The position numbers and the translations under genes were made by a program. Below, one piece after another: positions 8,461 through 15,445 of a stretch of DNA of 36,620 bases. The stretch is taken from the NCBI GenBank assembly GCA_026713545.1, contig JAPOOG010000113.1, positions 1-36,620 of the forward strand, read 5' to 3'. Numbering within the stretch: the first letter of the stretch is position 1; each line of letters begins with the position of its first letter. The stretch is from Bryobacterales bacterium (GTDB lineage Bacteria > Acidobacteriota > Terriglobia > Bryobacterales > UBA6623). Below the pieces are notes generated by a model. It worked only from the letters and a program-made list of their open reading frames with translations, made no database searches and was not told where the DNA came from.

Positions 8461-8602
8461 GTGACCCGGACGTACTTCGCCTCGCCAGCCGGCGGGACAG
8501 GCAGGCCAAGGGCGCTTGCGCGGCGACTCGAGGCAGCCATGAAGCCGCTGACCCGGCTGCCGCCGTGCGCGGGGGTACTCGATTTTTTTAGGGGGGGGTA
8601 CC

Positions 8603-8637
8603 TGGGAAATAGTGGGAAATGGCGGGAAATCGTGGGC
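8603..8637 (+). repeat. 10-bp tandem repeat, about 3.5 copies
   Basis: The unit TGGGAAATNG recurs at 10-nt spacing (CCTGGGAAAT, AGTGGGAAAT, GGCGGGAAAT, CGTGGGCAGG). A T-run and a run of eight G lie just upstream (8583-8598), so the stretch is unusually homopolymer-rich for this window. Confidence 0.6.
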
Positions 8638-8654
8638 AGGAAACCAAGACGGTA

Positions 8655-8830
8655 CGGCCGTGTTTCGTGTCTCGTGATTCGTGACCCCAAAACCTTGACA
8701 GGCGGTAGGGCGGCGGCTCCAGGGGGGATTGCAGAAAAGCCATGTCTCGTGTTTCGCAATTCGTGAAAAACCGTGGGAAGCGGCTGGGCTTCGCTCCTGA
8801 ATGAACCGCCTTACGGACGGTGCACCCTGC
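8655..8830 (+). repeat. two degenerate CGTG heptad units
   Basis: Heptads TTTCGTG, TCTCGTG, ATTCGTG occupy 8663-8683 and TCTCGTG, TTTCGCA, ATTCGTG occupy 8745-8765, each followed by an A-rich or C/A-rich run and a GC-rich hairpin-prone tail resembling the unit at 8386-8453 (GAAAAACCGT, GGGCTTCGCTCC, TGAACCGCC). Confidence 0.6.
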
Positions 8831-8944
8831 CTTTGTTTTCGCCACGGATCAGTCATCACGAGTCAGCGCTGCGTTGTCCTCATGCTACTTATGCTAAGCA
8901 GCCTGGGGCGGAAAAAAAAGACTGAAGGGCTTCAGTACCAAAAG

Positions 8945-9150
8945 GTATTAAAAAGCCGTGATTCGTGTTGCGTGACTCGTGAAAACTATTGGCGGGGGCC
9001 TGGTTTCGCTCCAGGAGAAATGTCTGACGGCCGATGAACCGTACAGGTCGTGTTTCGTGTCCCGAGGGCCAAAGGATGCACTATGGCCGCTCCACCTGCG
9101 CGCGCCCAGCGGGCGCGCGCCTCGTCCTGACGGCCCATCGGCAGCGAAGA
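8945..9150 (+). repeat. CGTG heptad unit joined to a family A core fragment
   Basis: Heptads ATTCGTG, TTGCGTG, ACTCGTG fill 8961-8981, followed by the same tail as at 8386-8453 (ATTGGCGGG, GCCTGGTTTCGCTCCAGG, CTGACGGCCG, TGAACCGTAC). A further TTTCGTG lies at 9053-9059. A perfect 10-bp GC hairpin, GCGCGCGCCC (9098-9107) / GGGCGCGCGC (9111-9120) with loop AGC, is followed by CTCGTCCTGACGG, a block shared with the family A cores at 15280-15293 and 23578-23591. Confidence 0.7.
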
Positions 9151-9360
9151 ACAACCGGCTGACGGCAAAGCGCAAGCCGTCAAGACCCGCAACCCGGATC
9201 ACGGCAATCGTCCACGGACCCACATTTTGTGTCAACGGAAACGGCCCTGCGGACGTATTACTTGGCAGGGAAGGCGGACAGTGTGGCCGGCCACGAATCG
9301 ATTCTGCGCGGCGAATGTCTCGGACTGGTGATCGTGGAACCCGATCAGCGAGCGGAATCG

Positions 9361-9924
9361 ATGCGAGAAACGGCCGACCTGCTGCGTCGTGCCAGAGCAG
9401 GCGATCTCGACGCCTTCGAACGGCTAATCCGGCAGCACGAGCGTCGCGTGTTCCGAACGGCGCTACGGCTGCTGCGCAAAGGGGAAGACGCGGAGGATGC
9501 CGCCCAAGAGGTCTACCTGCGCTTGTACAAGCACTTGGGACGGCTCAAACAGGACCAGGATATGATGCCTTGGCTTTATCGAGTCACCGTGAATGTATGC
9601 CGTGACATGAACCGGCGGCGGGAGCGGTCGGCGGCGGCTTCTTTGACGATGGCGGAGCGGCCGGCTCTTGAACCGCGCGATCCGGCTCCAGGCCCGCATC
9701 AGCAGGCGGCTGACGCTGAAGAGTGGCGTATCATGTCACGGGCGCTCGCGGCGCTGCCCGAGAAACAGCAGGCCTCGATTGTGTTGCGCGACTTGGAGGG
9801 TCTGCCAGAAGAGTCGGTGGCGCGGATATTGGGTGTTTCGCAAGCGACGGTGCGAACGCACGTCTGCCGGGCTCGACTGCGCTTGCGAGATGTGCGGAGG
9901 AAGTTGTTAGGAGGGAAAAAGTGA
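9361..9924 (+). CDS. ECF-type RNA polymerase sigma factor
   Basis: 187 residues from the ATG at 9361, the normal ECF length; a GTG start at 9229 would add 44 residues with no sigma similarity. Region 2 runs from ARAGDLDAFERLIRQHERR to the DAEDAAQEVYLRLYKHL core-binding/-10 segment and PWLYRVTVNVCRDMNRRR. After an Ala/Pro linker, region 4 is the helix-turn-helix LPEESVARILGVSQATVRTHVCRARLRL. Its stop overlaps the GTG of the anti-sigma gene by three bases, so the two are translationally coupled. It should direct RNA polymerase to a small regulon, usually including its own operon, in response to an envelope signal. Confidence 0.92.
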   Translation: MRETADLLRRARAGDLDAFERLIRQHERRVFRTALRLLRKGEDAEDAAQEVYLRLYKHLGRLKQDQDMMPWLYRVTVNVCRDMNRRRERSAAASLTMAERPALEPRDPAPGPHQQAADAEEWRIMSRALAALPEKQQASIVLRDLEGLPEESVARILGVSQATVRTHVCRARLRLRDVRRKLLGGKK

Positions 9925-10631
9925 GCTGCCGGCGATACGAGGAGTGGTTGGCGCTGGAGGCAGGCGGCGACCTGCCTCCCGAAAAGGCTACCGAGCTTTC
10001 GAGCCACCTGAGCGAGTGCGGCAACTGTCGCCGCGCCGCCGAGGAATTGCTCGCAAGTCTGGCAGCGTTGCGCGCATTCCATCGATCCCCAGTGGCGGAA
10101 GAACGCCTGGACGCCGCGCGCGCCGTGGCGCTCGCGGAACTGCGGACCGGCAGAGCTTGGTCCGCGTGGCGGCGATGGATCACGGTGCAATGGATTGCTC
10201 CTCGCTGGGCCGTGGCCGGTCTTGCGATGGCGCTGACAGTGACGATGGCGTTCTGGAACTCCCGATTGGCAGATCAGGATCAGCAGGAAAAGATCGTGGC
10301 CTCGAAACCGGTTCTCCCGAGGGCACCAAGTGAGCTCCGGAAAGAACCGGAGAAGCCGATTCTCTCACCCGATGAAGAGAGAGATGAAGAGAAGAACGTA
10401 TCCGTCGAACAGCCTGCCGGGCCACCGGCACTTCCGCCGCGTCACGACGAAGCCGACGAACAGCTCACTCGGGCCGCCGCACCGGCGATCACAGAACCCG
10501 CAATCACTGTTGTCTCGCTGCCCGACGCGGACAGCGGCGATTCCGAAGAAAAGCAGGACACGGTCCTGCAAGTGGCATCAAGCGACCCCGATATCACCAT
10601 CTACTGGCTCGTGGGCCGGAACGGAGAATAG
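9921..10631 (+). CDS. zinc-finger anti-sigma factor with one membrane helix
   Basis: 236 residues starting at GTG 9921, which has AGGAGG (from 9909) upstream and overlaps the sigma stop. The N-terminal cytosolic part has the ZAS/zf-HC2 signature: Cys3, His29, Cys33 and Cys36 (HLSECGNC). One hydrophobic segment (about residues 91-112, ending TVTMAFW) should anchor it. The extracytoplasmic part is long, acidic and proline-rich (PEKPILSPDEERDEEKN, PAGPPALPPR) and ends DITIYWLVGRNGE. By family precedent it holds the sigma factor inactive until released by a signal. No protease-site signature is obvious. Confidence 0.9.
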   Translation: MSCRRYEEWLALEAGGDLPPEKATELSSHLSECGNCRRAAEELLASLAALRAFHRSPVAEERLDAARAVALAELRTGRAWSAWRRWITVQWIAPRWAVAGLAMALTVTMAFWNSRLADQDQQEKIVASKPVLPRAPSELRKEPEKPILSPDEERDEEKNVSVEQPAGPPALPPRHDEADEQLTRAAAPAITEPAITVVSLPDADSGDSEEKQDTVLQVASSDPDITIYWLVGRNGE

Positions 10632-10633
10632 TC

Positions 10634-11410
10634 ATGCAGAGACAAGCAACCCTCTGGACTCGTACCGTCATCTTCATGGCGGCCCTGGCGTTGTGCGTTA
10701 CCGGCGCTTTCGGCGAGGAGAAACAAACGTCGGAAAGCGATCGGGTCACGAAGATAATCAAGCTGGAGCACGTAAACCCCGATAGCGTTCGCGATCTACT
10801 CGCAGCACTCCCTGTCAATATGCATACGGATTCCGAACTTGGCCTCCTGGTCGTCCATGGCCCTCCCAGAACGGTGGAACTCGTGGAAAAAAGCGTGAAG
10901 GAACTCGATGTGCCGTCGGGTCGGTCCAAAAACCGAAACGTGGAAATCACCGCCTATCTGGTGGGAGCCAGCCGCGCAGGCGATTCCGGGAGCGAAGTAG
11001 CGCCCCTGCTCCGGCCCGTTGTAGCTCAACTGCGAGAGCGGTTCCCCTATCAGGGATACCAGCTTCTCGAAACGGCATCTGTGCGGTTGCGGTCGCGGGA
11101 GAGGAGCTCCATTTCCGGATCGATACCTGATCTGGCTGTCGAAGGGGCCGATCCCGCTTCTTATGAGTTCGGCGTGCGCTTGAACGCGATTCATCCGACA
11201 CCGAGTGGACATACCATCTCGGTCAACCAACTCGTTCTCGCAGCGAAAATACCAGTTCGGACGTCAACGGGATCGTTGACTTCCTCGCAAATACGGATAG
11301 CAACCCAGATGGATCTCCCGGCGGGCAAGACCGTTGTGGTCGGCAAGGCAGGAGCCCAGGGAGTGGTCGACGGCATTTTCCTGGTCCTTCACGCCAACGT
11401 CGTGGATTAG
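10634..11410 (+). CDS. exported secretin-N-like (NolW-type) protein
   Basis: 258 residues. A Sec signal peptide (TVIFMAALALCVTGAFG) is followed near residues 38-92 by a single secretin short domain: IIKLEHVNPDSVRDLLAALPV then GLLVVHGPPRTVELVEKSVKELDVP. In secretins this fold is repeated and followed by a beta-barrel; here there is only one copy and no barrel signature. The rest (about 105-258) is beta-rich (VEITAYLVGAS, FGVRLNAIHPTPSGHTISVNQLVL, KTVVVGKAGA). It begins two bases after the anti-sigma stop, with GGAGA seven bases upstream, so it is the third gene of the sigma operon. It may be a periplasmic sensor, effector or target of the pathway; the role is unproven. Confidence 0.75.
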   Translation: MQRQATLWTRTVIFMAALALCVTGAFGEEKQTSESDRVTKIIKLEHVNPDSVRDLLAALPVNMHTDSELGLLVVHGPPRTVELVEKSVKELDVPSGRSKNRNVEITAYLVGASRAGDSGSEVAPLLRPVVAQLRERFPYQGYQLLETASVRLRSRERSSISGSIPDLAVEGADPASYEFGVRLNAIHPTPSGHTISVNQLVLAAKIPVRTSTGSLTSSQIRIATQMDLPAGKTVVVGKAGAQGVVDGIFLVLHANVVD

Positions 11411-11966
11411 CCCTCACCAGCCTGTCAGGAGCAGCCGGCAGGTCCAGCGGCGTGCATTACCTCATGAGATTCGCTGCCTTCCGTCCTGGTTCGGCACCAC
11501 CTGTGCGGCCTGGACATCAGAACCCGCGCGACGCCGCGCCATGGCGTGCAACTCATCGAGAGCCGGCCTTGCCCGGAGCAATGCCGCCGCTCCGTGATCC
11601 TCAGGAACGGGTTTGCGGCGGCTTCGTTCCAGACGATGCGAGGAAGAGGTGTCAGACGAGTTTTCGTTACACTGATGAAGATTTCGACGCAGACCGGTTG
11701 AGATGTCGGGAGGCCCCTACGGCGTGACCGCCAACGGTTACCCATCGACTCCCACGCAGTCAACCTCCCGGCTCACTTTCGTAGGACCGGAATGCCGAGC
11801 GAGTTCACGCGGGAAGGTGACGATCGACCGCATCGGCTTGCGTCAAGCCGCCGCCGGAAGGGGCTTTCCGCACGGCAGATCACGTGTCTGATCCTTGCGG
11901 GCAATTTGAGGACGGAGCGGACGTGACGGTTCAGGTGCGAATGCTTCTCGCAAGGCAGCGAAGCTG
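11411..11966. other. 556-nt intergenic region before glmM
   Basis: No credible gene, tRNA or terminator. Several short open frames exist on both strands, but their composition (Arg/Ser/Pro-rich) and overlaps suggest chance. It presumably contains the glmM promoter, though I see no clear -35/-10 pair. Confidence 0.4.
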
Positions 11967-13310
11967 ATGGCAAAGAAACTTTTCGGAACCGATGGCATCC
12001 GCAGCGTGGCGGGCGAGCCTCCTCTCGACGACGACACGGTATTCGCGGTGGGATCGGCTTTGGGAAAAAGCCTGCGGGCCACCGTGGACGCCACAGCAGT
12101 GATCGGCATGGACACCCGCGAATCAGGACCTCATATCGCCGCCCTGCTGGCCGGCGGTCTTTCAAGCCAGGGCGTAGCGGTACGTTCCGCGGGAATCATC
12201 ACGACTCCCGGTGTAGCCTACCTGACGCGGTCTCGGAGTCTCGCGGCGGGCATCATGATTTCGGCGTCCCACAACCCCTTTCATGACAATGGCATCAAAG
12301 TATTCGGCCCGGCGGGCATGAAGCTGCCGGACCGTCAAGAAGAAGACCTCGAGACAGAGATTGCGTTCCTTCGCGAAGATGGACGAGGGACTGAGACAAA
12401 GAGGCTGACCGCGGAAGAAGCGCTGCAGGAAACCTACCTGAACTATTTGCTCTCGGTGGCGGCGGAGGAACCGGACATCGCCGTCACCAGAGTGATCGTC
12501 GACTGCGCTAACGGGGCCGCCTCACAGCTCGCTCCCAGAGTCTTCGAGCGGCTGGGCGTCGATGCAGAGATCGTCGGGGATCAGCCCAACGGCCGCAACA
12601 TCAACGAGGGATGCGGCTCTCTCCACCTGGAGAATCTTCAGCAGCGCGTTTCCGAAAGCAACGGCCGTGTCGGCATCGCGTTCGACGGCGACGCAGACCG
12701 GGTACTGTTCGTAGCCGAGGATGGCAGCGTCGTCGATGGTGATGTGATCCTGCTGTTGGCGGCCGAGTATCTGGCGCGCCGTGACAGGCTTCCCGGTGAC
12801 CGAATCGTGACCACGGTCATGGCCAACATGGGCTTGGAGAAAGCTCTCGGCGAGAGAGGCCTATCGGTGTCGCGCACTTCAGTGGGCGACAAGTACGTGT
12901 TGGAAGAGATGTTGCGCGCGGGCGCCGAGTTGGGCGGCGAGCAGTCCGGTCACATCATTTTCCGGTCGTACGCCACGACGGGCGACGGCTTGCTGACGGC
13001 CCTGATGATGTTGCGGATTCTGGCGGCGGAGAACAAGCCTTTGAGCGAGCTGAGGAAGCGGCTGGCGGTGTTTCCGCAGAAACTCGAGAACGTCCGCGTG
13101 ACCCGGAAACCTCCTATCGAAGAAGTCCCGGCCATTGCCGACGCCGTTGATCGCAGCCGCCACGAACTCAACGGCCGCGGGCGCGTGGTCGTGCGCTACT
13201 CCGGAACGGAGCCGCTGGCGCGGGTGATGGTGGAAGCCGAGACGCAGGCGATGGTGGACGAGCACACTCGCCGACTCGTGGAACTCTTTCAGCAGGAGCT
13301 AGGGGCTTGA
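11967..13310 (+). CDS. glmM: phosphoglucosamine mutase
   Basis: 447 residues, the usual GlmM length. It converts glucosamine-6-phosphate to glucosamine-1-phosphate for UDP-GlcNAc, peptidoglycan and LPS synthesis. Diagnostic features are the start KKLFGTDGIRSVAG, the phosphoserine loop ISASHNP with catalytic Ser101, the magnesium loop FDGDADRV, the sugar-binding GEQSGH and the phosphate-binding RYSGTEPLARVM near the C-terminus. Its TGA overlaps the TTG start of the next gene (TTGA), which points to translational coupling. Confidence 0.97.
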   Translation: MAKKLFGTDGIRSVAGEPPLDDDTVFAVGSALGKSLRATVDATAVIGMDTRESGPHIAALLAGGLSSQGVAVRSAGIITTPGVAYLTRSRSLAAGIMISASHNPFHDNGIKVFGPAGMKLPDRQEEDLETEIAFLREDGRGTETKRLTAEEALQETYLNYLLSVAAEEPDIAVTRVIVDCANGAASQLAPRVFERLGVDAEIVGDQPNGRNINEGCGSLHLENLQQRVSESNGRVGIAFDGDADRVLFVAEDGSVVDGDVILLLAAEYLARRDRLPGDRIVTTVMANMGLEKALGERGLSVSRTSVGDKYVLEEMLRAGAELGGEQSGHIIFRSYATTGDGLLTALMMLRILAAENKPLSELRKRLAVFPQKLENVRVTRKPPIEEVPAIADAVDRSRHELNGRGRVVVRYSGTEPLARVMVEAETQAMVDEHTRRLVELFQQELGA

Positions 13311-14161
13311 GCGAGCGCCGCCGCCCCTCGCCGTCGGACCCCGCACAGCAAGAAGACGACAAGAAGAGATCACACCGGCCAGCCCGGCCGTCCAAGTGGC
13401 TCGAGTCGTTTCTGTACGCCTTCTTCTGGGTCATCCTGCTTCTGCCCACCGTCCGCCGGCGCCGGCGCCGACCGGATTGGTGGCGGGTGCGGCTTCTCGC
13501 GGCAGGATTGGGCCTGGCGGCCGCCGCACTCGGAATGACCTTCTCGAAACTCTGGCTCGTGATTCCCGGGAGCGTGCTTGTTCTGCTCGCCCTGCTGGTC
13601 AGGGGCGTGCGCGATCCGGAGCACGAGCGCAAGCTGCAAGCTCGTTACAAGTCGGACTACTTTCTCAACGGCGGGAAGCTGACGGCGGGCCGATTTCCCG
13701 GCGTCCCGACCGGAGAGCCGCTGTACATCCTGCTGAAAGATCAAGAGCTATTGTTCGTTCCGGCAGACGGTGTCGACGTGGCCGGCGTCCTTGCCGTGCC
13801 GGAGATCGAAGACATCCGCGTGCACGGCAAGCCCTACGTACCAGTCTACGTCTCGGAAGCCAAGGACCCGCCCGTGCGCGAGACCCACGTCGATCAAACA
13901 GCGACTGCGCCCATGGAGCTGTTCCTGAAGGATGGGAGAGTGCTGCGGTTCGAGTATACCGGCGCGTTCCATACCCACTTGGCCGAAACGGCGGCGCACG
14001 CGATCTACAGCGTCAAGCGGCTAGTTTTTCCTCCGCCCGCGGGCGGATCATACAAGCGGGAAACATCCCGACCGGTGTCAACGCCACTTGATCAGGAGGA
14101 TGTTTCAGGTCAGGAGGGCCGGACGGTATCGGCGGCCAGACCCCAGAAGTCTTCCACGTAA
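13307..14161 (+). CDS. membrane protein of unknown function coupled to glmM
   Basis: 284 residues from a TTG at 13307 that overlaps the glmM stop by four bases, with AGGAG about nine bases upstream. After a charged N-terminus come two or three membrane helices (about 33-47, 64-80 and 83-100) split by a RRRRRR loop, then a soluble beta-rich domain with DQELLFVPADGVDVAGVLAVPEIEDIRVHGKPYVPVYV and APMELFLKDGRVLRFEYTGAFHTHLAETAAHAI. No family recognised; the soluble part has a PH-like feel (inference). The natural protein probably ends near SVKRLVF (about 14030): the remaining 45 residues are translated from a family B repeat and then overlap the 3' end of the radical SAM gene by 52 nt. Confidence 0.75.
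   Translation: MSERRRPSPSDPAQQEDDKKRSHRPARPSKWLESFLYAFFWVILLLPTVRRRRRRPDWWRVRLLAAGLGLAAAALGMTFSKLWLVIPGSVLVLLALLVRGVRDPEHERKLQARYKSDYFLNGGKLTAGRFPGVPTGEPLYILLKDQELLFVPADGVDVAGVLAVPEIEDIRVHGKPYVPVYVSEAKDPPVRETHVDQTATAPMELFLKDGRVLRFEYTGAFHTHLAETAAHAIYSVKRLVFPPPAGGSYKRETSRPVSTPLDQEDVSGQEGRTVSAARPQKSST
14021..14114 (+). repeat. family B repeat, copy 2
   Basis: Matches copy 1 (240-327, reversed) and copy 3 (32908-32990). The arms GAAACATCC (14060-14068) and GGATGTTTC (14098-14106) are a perfect 9-bp inverted repeat. The end, TTTCAGGTCAGG, supplies the stop codon (TGA on the minus strand, 14110-14112) of the radical SAM gene, while the plus-strand gene reads through the repeat. Confidence 0.85.
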
Positions 14162-15165
14162 TAGGAAGATAAGACGTTCCCGAACAAAAAGCAGTTATTC
14201 TTGCACTGCGGGGTTTCGCCGTAGATCCGGCGCCCGCGGGCGAACGCCTTGGAGATCGATCCTTCCTCCAGCACATTCCCGGCGATCTTCCGCAGAACCT
14301 CGCAGGGATAAATGATGTCGCCGTTGGGGTAGACGCGCGGGAACATGGTCGGATAGCACTTGAACTCTTCGAACCGCAGCACGGTCGAGAGCAGCTTTGG
14401 CGTACCGTTGATACGCGCCTCGCGGTTCTTTCGCATCGAGATGAGTTTGTCCACGAAGCGCTGGTAGCGCTCATCCTTCAGGTACGCGAAGTTCGGATAC
14501 TTGCCGTTGTTCTGAGCGGACTGCACCGAGAAGTAAAAATCGTGCTCCTGACAGAACGCCAGGATCTTCTCGGCTTCTTCGATGTTCCACAATTCGAGAA
14601 CGCAACTCAGTGTGATGGCATCGGCCGGAAGAATCTGCTTGGCCATCATGAGGTTCTCGAGCACGCGCGGCACGGCGGCCGACTTCGACATCGGATCGGA
14701 GGGATCGTGCGAGATCGCATCGAGGCTGCAAACCAGCCCGTTCAGGTGCGGCAGCATCGCCCGGCGTTTATCGAGCAGCACACCGTTCGTCACCACCAGC
14801 ACAGACCGGAACTTGACATCCTGCCGGGCGGCACGGACGAGTTCCTCGATATCGGGGCGGACGGTGCACTCGCCGCCCGTGATCAGCAACGTGTCGACAT
14901 CCTTGCGCAGGTTGCGAAACAGGCGAATGGTCGTTTCGGTGTCGAGTTCCTCGCTGAAGACTTCCGGGTTCTTCTGCGTGCAGTAGCCGCAATCGAGATT
15001 GCACTTGTGCGTGGCGTAGAAGATCGCCGAGTACGGAGTTACGACCGTTGTCTTGAGAATATTGCGACGATAGAGATTCCTGAAGTAGGCGCTGAAGTTC
15101 TTGATCACGAAGGGGTAGTGCTGCAGCAACCCCTGGATGAGCCGGTGCCGGTCGCTAGCCTGCAT
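14110..15165 (-). CDS. radical SAM protein with SPASM-like C-terminal cysteines
   Basis: 351 residues. The radical SAM cluster motif is C55-N-L-D-C59-G-Y-C62, followed by the SAM-binding ITGGECTVRPD (a GGE motif with Cys instead of Pro). The C-terminal region has further cysteines (KCYPTMFPRVYPNGDIIYPCEVL and CKNNC), typical of auxiliary iron-sulfur clusters in SPASM/twitch proteins. It should be a cytosolic enzyme modifying a peptide or small molecule; the substrate is unknown and no precursor peptide gene is visible. Its ATG (15163-15165) lies inside the terminal repeat of a family A element and its stop lies in a family B repeat, so both ends of the gene are made of repeat sequence. Confidence 0.88.
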   Translation of the reverse strand: MQASDRHRLIQGLLQHYPFVIKNFSAYFRNLYRRNILKTTVVTPYSAIFYATHKCNLDCGYCTQKNPEVFSEELDTETTIRLFRNLRKDVDTLLITGGECTVRPDIEELVRAARQDVKFRSVLVVTNGVLLDKRRAMLPHLNGLVCSLDAISHDPSDPMSKSAAVPRVLENLMMAKQILPADAITLSCVLELWNIEEAEKILAFCQEHDFYFSVQSAQNNGKYPNFAYLKDERYQRFVDKLISMRKNREARINGTPKLLSTVLRFEEFKCYPTMFPRVYPNGDIIYPCEVLRKIAGNVLEEGSISKAFARGRRIYGETPQCKNNCFLFGNVLSSYYVEDFWGLAADTVRPS

Positions 15166-15340
15166 TTCTCACCACCCGACGGTCGAAGCACGTGATACGA
15201 CCGCCATGACTTCGTTGCGCTTGCTTGCCGTGCTCAACGTACGGTTCAAGTACGCCTGCTCGCGCCAAGCGTCGCGCGCCTCGTCCTGACGGACCTCTCA
15301 CACACTTCACCTTGCCACGTGGTAAGAAATGCAGGCTAGC
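15154..15340. mobile_element. family A palindromic element, best full-length copy (MITE-like, 187 bp)
   Basis: Terminal inverted repeats at 15154-15175 and 15319-15340 match at 21 of 22 positions (GCTAGCCTGCATTTCTYACC, then AC). Between them lie a core with a GTAC hairpin (CGTAC-N7-GTACG, 15238-15254), a CTTGCTTGCCGTGCTC block and a CTCGTCCTGACGG block, all shared with 23433-23639. There is no open frame that could be a transposase, so it is non-autonomous. I could not identify a target-site duplication beyond the terminal GCTAGC. Confidence 0.75.
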
Positions 15341-15406
15341 CATTGACGACGAAACAGTTTACAACACAGCGGCCTTTTCCTTCGCAACTCCTCATGGGAA
15401 CTGCTA

Positions 15407-15442
15407 GGCTGCATTTCTCGCCACGCGGCGAGAAATGCAGCC
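15407..15442. repeat. solo family A hairpin directly before the thpR start
   Basis: A perfect 16-bp inverted repeat (GGCTGCATTTCTCGCC and GGCGAGAAATGCAGCC) with a 4-nt loop ACGC. Both arms match the terminal repeat of family A. It ends three bases before the ATG of thpR, so in mRNA it would be a very stable stem occupying the ribosome-binding region; no Shine-Dalgarno sequence lies outside it. Confidence 0.85.
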
Positions 15443-15445
15443 CAG

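Larger units (their letters stand above)
7874..9360. other. long non-coding region built from nested short repeats
   Basis: About 1.5 kb in which every open frame I inspected consists of repeat translations rather than a protein (Arg/Thr/His/Ser-rich, on both strands). The left part (7874-8300) shows no recognisable structure. From 8303 to about 9150 it is packed with heptad CGTG clusters, hairpins and family A ends, listed separately. The last 200 nt would carry the promoter of the sigma factor gene. A GTG at 9229 opens an N-terminal extension of that gene, which I do not favour. Confidence 0.6.

Noticed and set aside
8287..8859. 190-residue open frame on the minus strand rich in THE/SRxTRH words
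   Set aside because: The recurring peptide words are translations of the CGTG heptads and their tails, not a repeat protein; stops and frames shift between units.
8303..9066. CRISPR array
   Set aside because: The repeats are 7-bp heptads in direct contact and longer units of unequal spacing, without constant-length unique spacers or cas genes.
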